44,236 bases of DNA from Nocardia nova NBRC 15556 (GTDB lineage Bacteria; Actinomycetota; Actinomycetes; Mycobacteriales; Mycobacteriaceae). A program made the translations under genes and the position numbers. Below are positions 22,276-29,869 of this stretch, in pieces. Every line of letters starts with the position of its first letter. Positions within the stretch are counted from its first letter, which is position 1. The notes beneath the pieces were generated by a model that was given only the letters and a program-made list of their open reading frames with translations, was not told the origin of the DNA and searched no databases. The DNA is taken from the NCBI RefSeq assembly GCF_001613005.1, contig NZ_BDBN01000040.1, positions 1 through 44,236 of the forward strand, written 5' to 3'.

Positions 22276-24312
22276 TCACGCCGCCAGGTGATGCGGCAAT
22301 CCGGACTTCACCGCGGCGGCGACCGAATCGCCGGTGAGCTCGCCGAGGCGCAGGTAGGTGGCGCGCAACTCCCTGGCGAACTCGGCGGCCAGACCCAGCC
22401 GGACCATGCCGCCTTCACAGTCCACGACCACGCCGGCCACGCCGTCGCGGGCCAGCAGGCGGGCGGCCGCACGGGCCCGCGGGATCGGGTCGGCACCGCC
22501 GGTGGCGCGGCCGTCGGTGAGCAGCACGACCATCGCGCGGCGCTGCGGATCGCGGACGTGTTCGCGGGCCACCACCTCGCGCGCCTTCAGCAATCCTTGT
22601 GCCAGTGGGGTTTTGCCACCGGTGCGCAGGCCGGCGAGGCGGCGCACCGCGATATCCACCGAGGAGGTCGGCGGCAGCACCAGCTCGGCCTCGCTGCCGC
22701 GCACGGTGATCACGGCGACCTTGTCGCGGCGCTGATAGGCGTCGCGCAGCAGAGCGACCACCGCTCCGGTGACGGCCGAGAGGCGGTCGCGGGCGGCCAT
22801 CGATCCGGAGGCGTCGACGACGAACACCACCAGATTGCCTTCGCGCCCTTCGCGATACGCGCCACGCAGATCGGTCGCCTCGAGTGTCAGCGGGCCCTCG
22901 ACGCGGCCGCGGGCATGCTGATGCGGCGCGGCGGCGAACAGCGTGCCCAGCAGATGCAGGCCCGCGGAGGTGTCGGTGACCGATCGCACCACCCGGCCGT
23001 GCCGGGTGTGGGCGCGTGATCGGCGCCCGGGAGCACCCTCCCCGACTCCCGGAATCTCCCAGTGCGGCGGGCGGGCAGCGGATTTCGCCGGCGCCCCCGC
23101 ACTGCCCTCGCGGGCGCCACCGCGCGGGCCGCCGCCCGGTGAGTCGGGGCCGTCGTCGTCGGGTCCCCGGTCGTCGGGGCCGCCGTCGGAACCGTTGTTC
23201 TCGGGGCCTGCGTCGGTGTCCGTATCGCCCTCGAACTCACGCTCGAGGTCGCTGTCCGAATCGGCTGCGCCGCTCGCAGATTCGTTCTCCGCACGGCTGT
23301 GCTCGGAGCGGGCCCGCTCGGCCTCCTGTTCGGCTTCCCGCATGGCGTCGTCGAGTTGTTCGTCGGTGATGCCCGGTTCGTCGAACGGATCGCGCCGGCG
23401 GCGATGCGGCAGCGCCAGTTCCGCGGCGATCCGCACGTCTTCGGCTGTCACGCAGTCACTTCCGCGCCAGGCGGCGTGGGCCGTCGCGGTCCGCGCCACC
23501 ACCAGATCCGCGCGCATGCCGTCGACGTCGAAGGAGGCGCACAGTGCGGCGATCCGGCGCAGTTCGATATCGTCGAGCGCCACCTCGGCGAGGCGTTCGC
23601 GGGCGGCGAGAATGCGCTCGGCGACATCGCGATCGGCCGCGGCGTAGGCGGCGGCGAAGCCGTCGGGATCGGCCTCGTAGTCGAGCCGGCGGCGCACCAC
23701 CGCCATCCGCACGTCCACATCGCGCGAAGCCGCGACGTCGACGGTGAGGCCGAACCGGTCCAGCAGCTGAGGGCGGAGTTCGCCCTCCTCCGGATTCATG
23801 GTGCCGACCAGGACGAACCGGGCCGGATGCGAATGCGACACGCCGTCACGTTCGATATGCACCCGTCCCATCGCCGCCGCGTCGAGCAGGACGTCGACCA
23901 GATGGTCGTGCAGGAGATTCACTTCGTCGACGTACAACACACCGTGATGGGCCGCCGCCAGCAGTCCCGGCCGGAATGCCTGCTCCCCGTCGCGCAGCAC
24001 TCGCTCCAGATCCAGCGATCCCACGACACGGTCCTCGGTCGCACCCACCGGCAACTCCACCAGGCGGGCCGGCCGCGGCCCACCCTCGTCGGTCACCGGC
24101 GGCAACAACTGCGCCAGCGCCCGCACCACGGTCGATTTCGCGGTCCCCTTCTCTCCGCGCACCAGCACCCCGCCGATCCCCGGATGCACGGCGCACAGAA
24201 TCAGCGCCAGCTGCAGCTGCTCCTGCCCCACCACCGCCGAGAACGGAAACCCCGCTTCACCGTCACGATGCGCGGACACGGCCGATGCGGATTCACCTCG
24301 GAAATCGGACAC
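22276..24312 (-). CDS. chlD: Fused AAA+/VWA magnesium-chelatase-like protein, likely cobaltochelatase subunit
   Basis: 678 residues from GTG 24312, supported by TACAGT 6 nt upstream (leaderless); an ATG at 24336 is possible. Domains: AAA+ ATPase of ChlI type with Walker A GEKGTAKST (53-61), LYVDEVNLL (Walker B) and LLDRFGL; an acidic Asp/Gly/Pro/Glu linker, about 325-420; a C-terminal von Willebrand A domain with MIDAS DASGS (500-504) and LLTDGRATGG. The protein resembles Rv2850c. With no photosynthesis genes nearby and with cobO and cobB next door, it most likely works with CobN to insert cobalt into the corrin ring; that partner is not in the window. Confidence 0.9.
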   Translation of the reverse strand: MSDFRGESASAVSAHRDGEAGFPFSAVVGQEQLQLALILCAVHPGIGGVLVRGEKGTAKSTVVRALAQLLPPVTDEGGPRPARLVELPVGATEDRVVGSLDLERVLRDGEQAFRPGLLAAAHHGVLYVDEVNLLHDHLVDVLLDAAAMGRVHIERDGVSHSHPARFVLVGTMNPEEGELRPQLLDRFGLTVDVAASRDVDVRMAVVRRRLDYEADPDGFAAAYAAADRDVAERILAARERLAEVALDDIELRRIAALCASFDVDGMRADLVVARTATAHAAWRGSDCVTAEDVRIAAELALPHRRRRDPFDEPGITDEQLDDAMREAEQEAERARSEHSRAENESASGAADSDSDLEREFEGDTDTDAGPENNGSDGGPDDRGPDDDGPDSPGGGPRGGAREGSAGAPAKSAARPPHWEIPGVGEGAPGRRSRAHTRHGRVVRSVTDTSAGLHLLGTLFAAAPHQHARGRVEGPLTLEATDLRGAYREGREGNLVVFVVDASGSMAARDRLSAVTGAVVALLRDAYQRRDKVAVITVRGSEAELVLPPTSSVDIAVRRLAGLRTGGKTPLAQGLLKAREVVAREHVRDPQRRAMVVLLTDGRATGGADPIPRARAAARLLARDGVAGVVVDCEGGMVRLGLAAEFARELRATYLRLGELTGDSVAAAVKSGLPHHLAA

Positions 24313-24366
24313 GCCCCCACTGTATGCGCGCCCCATTCCGCCCCCGCACCGGGCTGCCCTGTCGCG

Positions 24367-24963
24367 CTACAGCCGCCGCCCCGCCGCGATCTGCCGCACC
24401 ACCAGTGGCAACACCACATGCTCGGCCTCGAGCACCCGCGCGGCCAAGGTCTCGGCTGTGTCGTCCGCTAATACCGGAACCTCCAGATGCGCGATCACCC
24501 GCCCGGTGTCGTAGTCGCCGTCGACCAGATGCACCGTCGGCCCGGTGACCGCGACGTCCGACGCCAGCACCGCTTCGTGCACGCGCAGGCCGAACATGCC
24601 GATGCCACCGAATCGCGGTAAGGGCGCCGGGTGGATGTTGAGGATGCGGGAATCGAATTGCCGGCGCGTGCGCGGGCCGAGCTTCTTCATATAACCCGCG
24701 GTCACCACCCACTCGGTCGCGTGCGCCACCAGAGCGGCACGGATGGCATCGTCCAATGCGTCGGGGTCGGGATGGGTCGCGCCCGAGAGATGCCGGGTCG
24801 GAATGCGATTCGCGCGGGCGTAGGCCAGACCCGCTGCTCCGCTGTTGTTGCCGATGACGACCGCGATCTCGAAGCGCGCGCCGGGCTCGAGGGAGGACCG
24901 GTGGAGGGCGCGCAGATTCGAGCCGTTGTGTGAGACGAGCACGCCGACTCGAAGATTGCGCAC
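24367..24963 (-). CDS. PurN-like formyltransferase of the plant/Bacteroidetes-type motif
   Basis: 198 residues from GTG 24963. It has the glycinamide ribonucleotide formyltransferase fold: VSHNGSNLRAL (phosphate loop), VIGNN, GYMKKLG, the catalytic-loop LNIHPAPLPRFGG with GMFGLRVHEAVL, and VHLVDGDYDTGRVIA. The FGG-GM-G/VHEAVL and DYDTGR-type motifs recall plant and Bacteroidetes PurN more than the mycobacterial PurN, which reads DTGPIL. In mycobacteria purN lies next to purH elsewhere, so this may be a second formyltransferase. The usual activity would be transfer of formyl from 10-formyl-THF. It diverges from the EI24 gene with 69 bp between starts. Confidence 0.85.
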   Translation of the reverse strand: MRNLRVGVLVSHNGSNLRALHRSSLEPGARFEIAVVIGNNSGAAGLAYARANRIPTRHLSGATHPDPDALDDAIRAALVAHATEWVVTAGYMKKLGPRTRRQFDSRILNIHPAPLPRFGGIGMFGLRVHEAVLASDVAVTGPTVHLVDGDYDTGRVIAHLEVPVLADDTAETLAARVLEAEHVVLPLVVRQIAAGRRL

Positions 24964-25032
24964 ACCTCGCAGTTTCCCACAGCCGCACGAGGGGTTTCGG
25001 CGAACTGACCACCCGCCGAATACGCTGGGCGG

Positions 25033-25809
25033 GTGCGGGATGTGGTGCGGGGCTTCGGATATCTGGTGCGGGGGCAGCGGTGGGCCGCGGCGCATCGGCG
25101 GGAGCTGGGGCTGGGGTTGCTGCCGGGGGTGATCTCGATGGCGCTGTATCTGGGATTGCTGGTGGCGCTGGTGTGGTTCGCGGGGGATCTGGTGGCGTGG
25201 GCGACGCCGTTCGCGGCGCACTGGACGTCGCCGTGGCCCGGACTGCTGCGCGGCGGCCTCGCCGTGCTGCTGGTGCTGCTCGGGATGTTCCTGGCGGTGA
25301 TCACGTTCACCGCGGTGACGCTGGTGATCGGCCAGCCGTTCTACGAGGCCCTGTCGGAACGGGTGGATCGGTCGCTGTCGGCCGACGGCCTGGCGCCGGA
25401 ATCGGGACTGCCGCCGTGGCGCGAGGTGTGGATCGGGGTCCGCGACGGGGTGCGCATTCTGATCCGGGCGGCGGTGTGGGGCGTGGTGCTGTTCTGCGCC
25501 GGATTCCTGCCGGTCGTGGGGCAGACGGTGATCCCGGTACTCGGAGTCTGCGTGGCCGGGTTCTTCCTGGCCCAGGAACTGACCGCGGTCGCGATGCTGC
25601 GCCGCGGAATCGAGCTGCGCGAACATCTCACGATGCTGCGGTCACATCGAATGCTCGTGTGGGGCTTCGGCATTCCGCTGGCGGCCGCATACCTCGTGCC
25701 GTTCGTGGCCGTCGTCCTCATGCCGGGCGCGGTCGCCGGCGCCACGATGCTCGCCCGCGAATTGTGCGGTGCGGACAGCGATCCGGCGCCGAATCCGTTG
25801 CGCGACTGA
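25033..25809 (+). CDS. EI24/CysZ-type membrane protein
   Basis: 258 residues with about five hydrophobic segments. The family features are VVRGFGYLVRGQRW at the start, the VIGQPFYEALSERVDRSL loop after the second helix pair, and a C-terminal segment ending ATMLARELCG. EI24 domain proteins include CysZ, a sulfate permease, but many actinobacterial members have no proven function. The start is GTG 25033 with TACGCT only 6 nt upstream, a leaderless arrangement. A good hairpin follows 19 bp after the stop. Inner membrane. Confidence 0.88.
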   Translation: MRDVVRGFGYLVRGQRWAAAHRRELGLGLLPGVISMALYLGLLVALVWFAGDLVAWATPFAAHWTSPWPGLLRGGLAVLLVLLGMFLAVITFTAVTLVIGQPFYEALSERVDRSLSADGLAPESGLPPWREVWIGVRDGVRILIRAAVWGVVLFCAGFLPVVGQTVIPVLGVCVAGFFLAQELTAVAMLRRGIELREHLTMLRSHRMLVWGFGIPLAAAYLVPFVAVVLMPGAVAGATMLARELCGADSDPAPNPLRD

Positions 25810-25828
25810 CTTTCCCGCGACACGAGAG

Positions 25829-25859
25829 GGCCCCGCACCCGACAAAGGGGTACGGGGCC
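25829..25859. terminator. Terminator between EI24 gene and GNAT gene
   Basis: GGCCCCG ... CGGGGCC (7 bp), one C/A mismatch, then ACCC/GGGT around a 7-nt loop. It lies 19 bp beyond the EI24 stop and 25 bp beyond the convergent GNAT stop. Confidence 0.75.
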
Positions 25860-25884
25860 GAAATCTCCGTGGTGGATTCGCCAC

Positions 25885-26334
25885 TCAGCCCCGGCGCATG
25901 GGGATGTGCGCGATCCCGTCCTCCTCGTACTCCTCGCCGTCGGGCTTGAACCCGTGCTTGGTGTAGAGGTCGACCAGATAGGTCTGGGCGTTCAAACGCA
26001 CTGTCGCCGAACCGGCTTCGGCGATGGCGGCCTGCAGGACCCGGGTGGTGTAGCCGTGACCGCGCGCCTCGGGAGTGGTGCACAACCGGCCGATGCGGAA
26101 CGACTTCACGCCGTTGTTGTGCTCCTCCAGCAGCCGCAGGGTGCAGATGATCTCACCCTCGTCGTCGAGCCAGAAGTGGCGTGTCTCGGGGAGCAGATCG
26201 AGCCCGTCCAGTTCCGGATAAGCGCATTTCTGCTCCACGACGAACACTTCGACGCGCAGTTTCAACAGCTTGTACAGCGTCGCGGTATCGAGATCCGCGG
26301 CCCACGACCGTTTGAGCGCAACCGTTGACATCAT
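25885..26334 (-). CDS. GNAT N-acetyltransferase, ElaA family
   Basis: 149 residues. The ElaA-type GNAT pattern is clear: LYKLLKLRVEVFVVEQKCAYPELDGLD, then the acetyl-CoA-binding loop RIGRLCTTPEARGHGYTTRVL, and LNAQTYLVDLYTKHGFKPDG. The acceptor substrate is unknown for this family. It corresponds to Rv2851c and lies 21 bp after the mqo stop on neither operon's shared frame; mqo is immediately upstream on the same strand in the opposite gene order, so the pair is not overlapping. Two adjacent ATGs at 26334 and 26331 could both serve as start. Cytoplasmic. Confidence 0.9.
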   Translation of the reverse strand: MMSTVALKRSWAADLDTATLYKLLKLRVEVFVVEQKCAYPELDGLDLLPETRHFWLDDEGEIICTLRLLEEHNNGVKSFRIGRLCTTPEARGHGYTTRVLQAAIAEAGSATVRLNAQTYLVDLYTKHGFKPDGEEYEEDGIAHIPMRRG

Positions 26335-26355
26335 CGCGTCTTGCTATCACATGAT

Positions 26356-27873
26356 TCAGCTGTGCGCGACCCCTACGGCGATCGGCGTGTTGTCGACCCG
26401 GCCGCTGCCGTTGAGATGAAGTGCCTTGGTGGACCAGTCCCACACCTCGTGGAACAGCGCTTGGTTCTCCGACAGCTTCACACCCAGCGACGGCACCATT
26501 TCCTTGAGTTTCGGTGTCCAGTCGGCGTATTCGCTCGGGAAGCAGCGCTGCAACACGTCGATCATCGCGCTGACACAGGTGGAGGCGCCGGGCGAGGCGC
26601 CGAGCAGTCCGGCGATGGAGCCGTCACCGGCGGTGATCACCGCGGTGCCGAGCTCCAGCACGCCGCCGACGCCCTTGCGCCGGATGATCTGCACGCGCTG
26701 ACCGGCGGTGATCAGCTCCCAGTCGTGGCCGTCGGCGCGCGGGATGAACTCCTCCATGGTGTTCACCTTGCCCGACGGCGACTTCAGCAGTTCGCTGACC
26801 AGGTACTTGACCAGGCCGAGTTCGGTGACGCCGACACCCAGCATCGGGGTGACGTTGCCGGCCCGCACCGACTTGAGCAGGTCGCTGAACTTGCCGTCCT
26901 TGAGGAACTTCGGGGTCCAGCCGGCATAGGGGCCGAACAGCAGGCCCGGCTTGCCGTTGATGACCCGAGTGTCCAAGTGCGGCACCGACATCGGCGGCGC
27001 GCCGACGGCGGCCTTGCCGTAGACCTTGGCGTCGTGCTGGGCGATGAGCTCGGGGTTGGTGCAGCGCAGGAACTGGCCGCTGACCGGGAATCCGGCGAAG
27101 CCCTGGATCTCCTTGATGCCGGCCTTCTGCAGCAGCGGCAGCGCATACCCGCCCGCGCCGACGAAGACGAATTTGGCGTTGATCGTGCGCGAGGTGCGGG
27201 TGCGGGTGTTGCGGACCTTGACCGTCCAGCTGCCGTCGGACTGCTTGGACAGGTTGCGCACCTCGTTGCCGAACGCGATCTCCACGCCCGAGGAACCGAG
27301 GTAGGCCAGCAGCTGCTTGGTCAGCGATCCGAAGTCGATATCGGTACCGGTCTGGGTCCAGTTCAGCGCGACCGGCTCGGAGAAGTCGCGACCCCGGGCC
27401 ATCAGCGGCAGGCGCCGGGTGAACTCGTCCGGGCTGTCGATGAATTCCATGCCCTCGAACAGCGGGTGCCGGGCCAGCGCCGCGTGGCGCTTGCGCAGAT
27501 ACTCCACGCCGTCGGCGCCGTGGCAGAAGCTCACGTGCGGAATGGGATTGATGAAGCCGGAGGGGTCGGCGAGCACGCCGTTCTCGGCGCCGTAGGCCCA
27601 GAACTGGCGCGACACCTGGAAGCGCTCGTTGATATCGATCGCCTTGGTGATGTCGACCGAACCGTCGGCGGCCTGCGGCGTGTAGTTCAGCTCGCACAGC
27701 GCCGAGTGGCCGGTGCCCGCGTTGTTCCACGGGTCGCTGCTCTCGGGCGCGGCCGCGTCCAGCCGCTCGAACATGGTGATCGACCAGTCGGGCTGCAACT
27801 GGCGAAGCAGTGCACCCAGGGTGGCACTCATGATGCCGGCACCGATGAGGACTACATCGGTCTTTTCAGTCAT
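26356..27873 (-). CDS. mqo: Malate:quinone oxidoreductase
   Basis: 505 residues from ATG 27873. The FAD-binding start VVLIGAGIMSATLGALLR and conserved blocks WNNAGTGHSALCELNYTP, SGQFLRC, GPYAGWTPKFLK and LLGASPGASTCVSAM are those of Mqo, the membrane-associated flavoprotein that oxidizes malate to oxaloacetate and reduces menaquinone in the citric acid cycle. A longer frame adds 16 upstream residues with no homology, so the ATG by the FAD motif is preferred. It matches Rv2852c. A 23-bp palindrome (27928-27950) lies in the divergent region 55 bp upstream and may control it. Confidence 0.97.
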   Translation of the reverse strand: MTEKTDVVLIGAGIMSATLGALLRQLQPDWSITMFERLDAAAPESSDPWNNAGTGHSALCELNYTPQAADGSVDITKAIDINERFQVSRQFWAYGAENGVLADPSGFINPIPHVSFCHGADGVEYLRKRHAALARHPLFEGMEFIDSPDEFTRRLPLMARGRDFSEPVALNWTQTGTDIDFGSLTKQLLAYLGSSGVEIAFGNEVRNLSKQSDGSWTVKVRNTRTRTSRTINAKFVFVGAGGYALPLLQKAGIKEIQGFAGFPVSGQFLRCTNPELIAQHDAKVYGKAAVGAPPMSVPHLDTRVINGKPGLLFGPYAGWTPKFLKDGKFSDLLKSVRAGNVTPMLGVGVTELGLVKYLVSELLKSPSGKVNTMEEFIPRADGHDWELITAGQRVQIIRRKGVGGVLELGTAVITAGDGSIAGLLGASPGASTCVSAMIDVLQRCFPSEYADWTPKLKEMVPSLGVKLSENQALFHEVWDWSTKALHLNGSGRVDNTPIAVGVAHS

Positions 27874-27927
27874 CGCAGCGTTCGGCACGGGGTGATCGAC
27901 TTCCTTGTCCAGCGCGGGCACTTGGTG

Positions 27928-27950
27928 GGCGGGTAATGAGGTTACCCGCC
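27928..27950. promoter_or_regulatory. Palindromic operator-like site upstream of mqo
   Basis: Perfect 9-bp arms GGCGGGTAA and TTACCCGCC around TGAGG. It lies 55 bp upstream of the mqo ATG and 115 bp upstream of the divergent hydrolase start. The size and symmetry suit a dimeric regulator; which one is unknown. Confidence 0.5.
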
Positions 27951-28064
27951 GTTCACTTCAACTTGATTCTGCCCCTCACCATGCCCGTTTCCGAAACCCT
28001 CACACATGCACCTTCGGCACGGCTCGCCGTGCAGGCCCCTGAGCGGGTCGAATATCGTGAAGCT

Positions 28065-29078
28065 GTGACGAACGAGACGCCGCTGGCCCCGTCGACCACC
28101 CACGCCTGGCAGCCCGATGTCCTGGGCGAGGGATATCGGCAGCTGACCATCCCACTCGGCCCCGATCCCGACGGTGAGGGGGTCGTCGAGGCCACCCTGG
28201 TCCGCCACGAGCCCGACATCGCCGAGCCGGCCGCCGGCGCCGTGCTGTACGTGCACGGTTTCACCGACTACTTCTTCCAGAAGCACCTCGCCGAGCACAT
28301 GAGTGCGCGCGGCTACCGCTTCTACGCCCTCGACCTGCGCAAGTGCGGGCGCTCCCGACGCCCCGGGCAGACCGCGCACTACGTCAGCGACCTGCGGCTC
28401 TACGACGCGGAACTGGACCGCGCGGTCGAGATCGTGCGCGAGGAGACCGGGTTGCCGGTGCTGCTGATGGCTCACTCCACCGGCGGTCTGGTGCTGCCGC
28501 TGTGGCTGAACCGCCGCGACGCCGCCGCCCAGGACATCACCGGCCTGGTGCTCAACAGCCCGTGGTTCGATCTGCAGGGCCCGGCTTACTACCGCCACAT
28601 CGGCACCGCCGTGATCGGCGGTGTCGGCCGGTTGCGCGCGATGACACGCCTGCCCGGCGGTGAGCTGAGCACCTACGGCGACAGCCTGCACACCAGCGTC
28701 TCCGGCGAATGGGACTACAACCTGGATTGGAAGCCGCTGAGCGGGTTCCCGGTCCATCTGGGCTGGTTGCGCGCCATCCGCAGGGGTCACGCGGAACTGC
28801 ATCACGGACTCGACGTCGGCGTTCCGGCGCTGATCCTGCGGTCGAAGGTGACGAAGTTCATGCGCGAGTACGGCCCCGCCGCCGATGTGTCGGATGTGGT
28901 GCTCGACGTTCGCCAGATTCAGCGCTGGTCGGGATGTCTCGGCGGCCGCACGAACATCGTGCCGATCGAGGGCGCCCGCCACGACGTGTTCCTGTCGGCG
29001 CCGGAGGTGCGCGCACACGCGTTCACCGAACTGGACGCCTGGCTGGGCTGGTTGCGGGATTTCCGCGGCGCACACTGA
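28065..29078 (+). CDS. Alpha/beta hydrolase, monoacylglycerol lipase-like (Rv2854-like)
   Basis: 337 residues from GTG 28065, preceded by TATCGT 6 nt upstream (leaderless). It has a serine-aminopeptidase/lysophospholipase fold: AVLYVHGFTDYFFQKHLAEH (oxyanion loop HGF), YALDLRKCGRS, nucleophile elbow AHSTGG (Ser138) and a C-terminal catalytic His in GARHDVFLS. No signal peptide is visible. It sits divergent from mqo as Rv2854 does. Likely esterase or lipase acting on lipid esters in the cytoplasm; the substrate is unknown. Confidence 0.86.
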   Translation: MTNETPLAPSTTHAWQPDVLGEGYRQLTIPLGPDPDGEGVVEATLVRHEPDIAEPAAGAVLYVHGFTDYFFQKHLAEHMSARGYRFYALDLRKCGRSRRPGQTAHYVSDLRLYDAELDRAVEIVREETGLPVLLMAHSTGGLVLPLWLNRRDAAAQDITGLVLNSPWFDLQGPAYYRHIGTAVIGGVGRLRAMTRLPGGELSTYGDSLHTSVSGEWDYNLDWKPLSGFPVHLGWLRAIRRGHAELHHGLDVGVPALILRSKVTKFMREYGPAADVSDVVLDVRQIQRWSGCLGGRTNIVPIEGARHDVFLSAPEVRAHAFTELDAWLGWLRDFRGAH

Positions 29079-29110
29079 ATCACGTTGCCGCGCGGGGTGT
29101 TCGCCGATGC

Positions 29111-29137
29111 GTGCCGTACCGGCGGCGTCGGCGGCAC
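29111..29137. terminator. Weak hairpin between convergent hydrolase-fold genes
   Basis: GTGCCG ... CGGCAC (6 bp) with an inner CCG/CGG pairing across a 2-nt bulge. It lies between the stops at 29078 and 29167 and is followed by CTTTG. Imperfect, so only a tentative terminator. Confidence 0.35.
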
Positions 29138-29166
29138 CTTTGACGGGTGCTATCGCGAGCCGGCGC

Positions 29167-29727
29167 TCACCACAGACCGGAGCGCAGCACGATCTCGGTG
29201 GCGAATTCGTGATCGGCCTTGATCGGCACATCGGCGGTGTCGACCTGGGTGACGCGGAATTCGCCGAAGACGTGGCGACCGCAGGAATCGGCGACCGCGC
29301 GCGGCAGGTCCTCGGTGGCGATGACGGTGGTGGGCAGTTCCACGGCGGGGCAGGTGGCATCGGCGGCGGTCCCGTCCACGGCGACGGCCGGATGCGGCCG
29401 CCCGGCCACCACCAGTCCGACGAAGCGGCCGAAGCCGCGCGCGCCCAGCTGCCAGGCCAGTTCCGCGCCCGCGCCGTACCCGGCCAGGTTGGCCCAGGCC
29501 ACGCCGAGATCGTCGAGGATCGCATACACCGCGGCCTTGTCCAGGCCGTCGATCGACTCCACCGTGATGGTGCGCAGATCGGAATTGTGCAGTCGCTCGC
29601 ACACCTGGTCGTAGACGTCGGCCGGAGCTCCGGCGTCGGGTAGCAGCAGCACCGTATGCCTGGACTCCGGCCCGCCGACTCGTACGGTCCAGGCGCGGTC
29701 ACCGACCGCGATTTGCCGGGTCTCCAT
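29167..29727 (-). CDS. Small alpha/beta-hydrolase-fold protein lacking the catalytic serine
   Basis: 186 residues from ATG 29727, with TAGCGT 8 nt upstream (leaderless). HTVLLLPDAGAPADVYDQVCERL is the first strand and helix of an alpha/beta hydrolase, and LAGYGAGAELAWQLG is in the place of the nucleophile elbow. There the usual Ser of G-x-S-x-G is Gly85 (G-Y-G-A-G). The C-terminal third has VIATEDLPRAVADSC and KADHEFATEI. Without a nucleophile it is probably not a serine hydrolase and may bind a partner or ligand. The gene is opposite to the active-looking hydrolase at 28065. Function unknown. Confidence 0.75.
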   Translation of the reverse strand: METRQIAVGDRAWTVRVGGPESRHTVLLLPDAGAPADVYDQVCERLHNSDLRTITVESIDGLDKAAVYAILDDLGVAWANLAGYGAGAELAWQLGARGFGRFVGLVVAGRPHPAVAVDGTAADATCPAVELPTTVIATEDLPRAVADSCGRHVFGEFRVTQVDTADVPIKADHEFATEIVLRSGLW

Positions 29728-29869
29728 GCCGATCCACGCTACACGGGAGCGGGCGGGCGCACGCCATGTCCTCGGCCACGTTCCCGGCCGGTGATGACTC
29801 GGATCGCAGCGCTGTGAGGTGGGTGGCGCGAGTCTGGATTCGGCCCGCGGGCACACCCGGCGGCCGTGC

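Noticed and set aside
22159..24400. A cobalamin riboswitch upstream of the cob genes
   Set aside because: No GCCACTG-type B12 box or long structured leader is visible; cobO has only a 117-bp gap filled by a hairpin, and chlD appears leaderless.
26341..27936. A 531-codon plus-strand frame opposite mqo
   Set aside because: Antisense to the well-conserved Mqo gene and composed of His/Arg/Gly-rich text without any domain.
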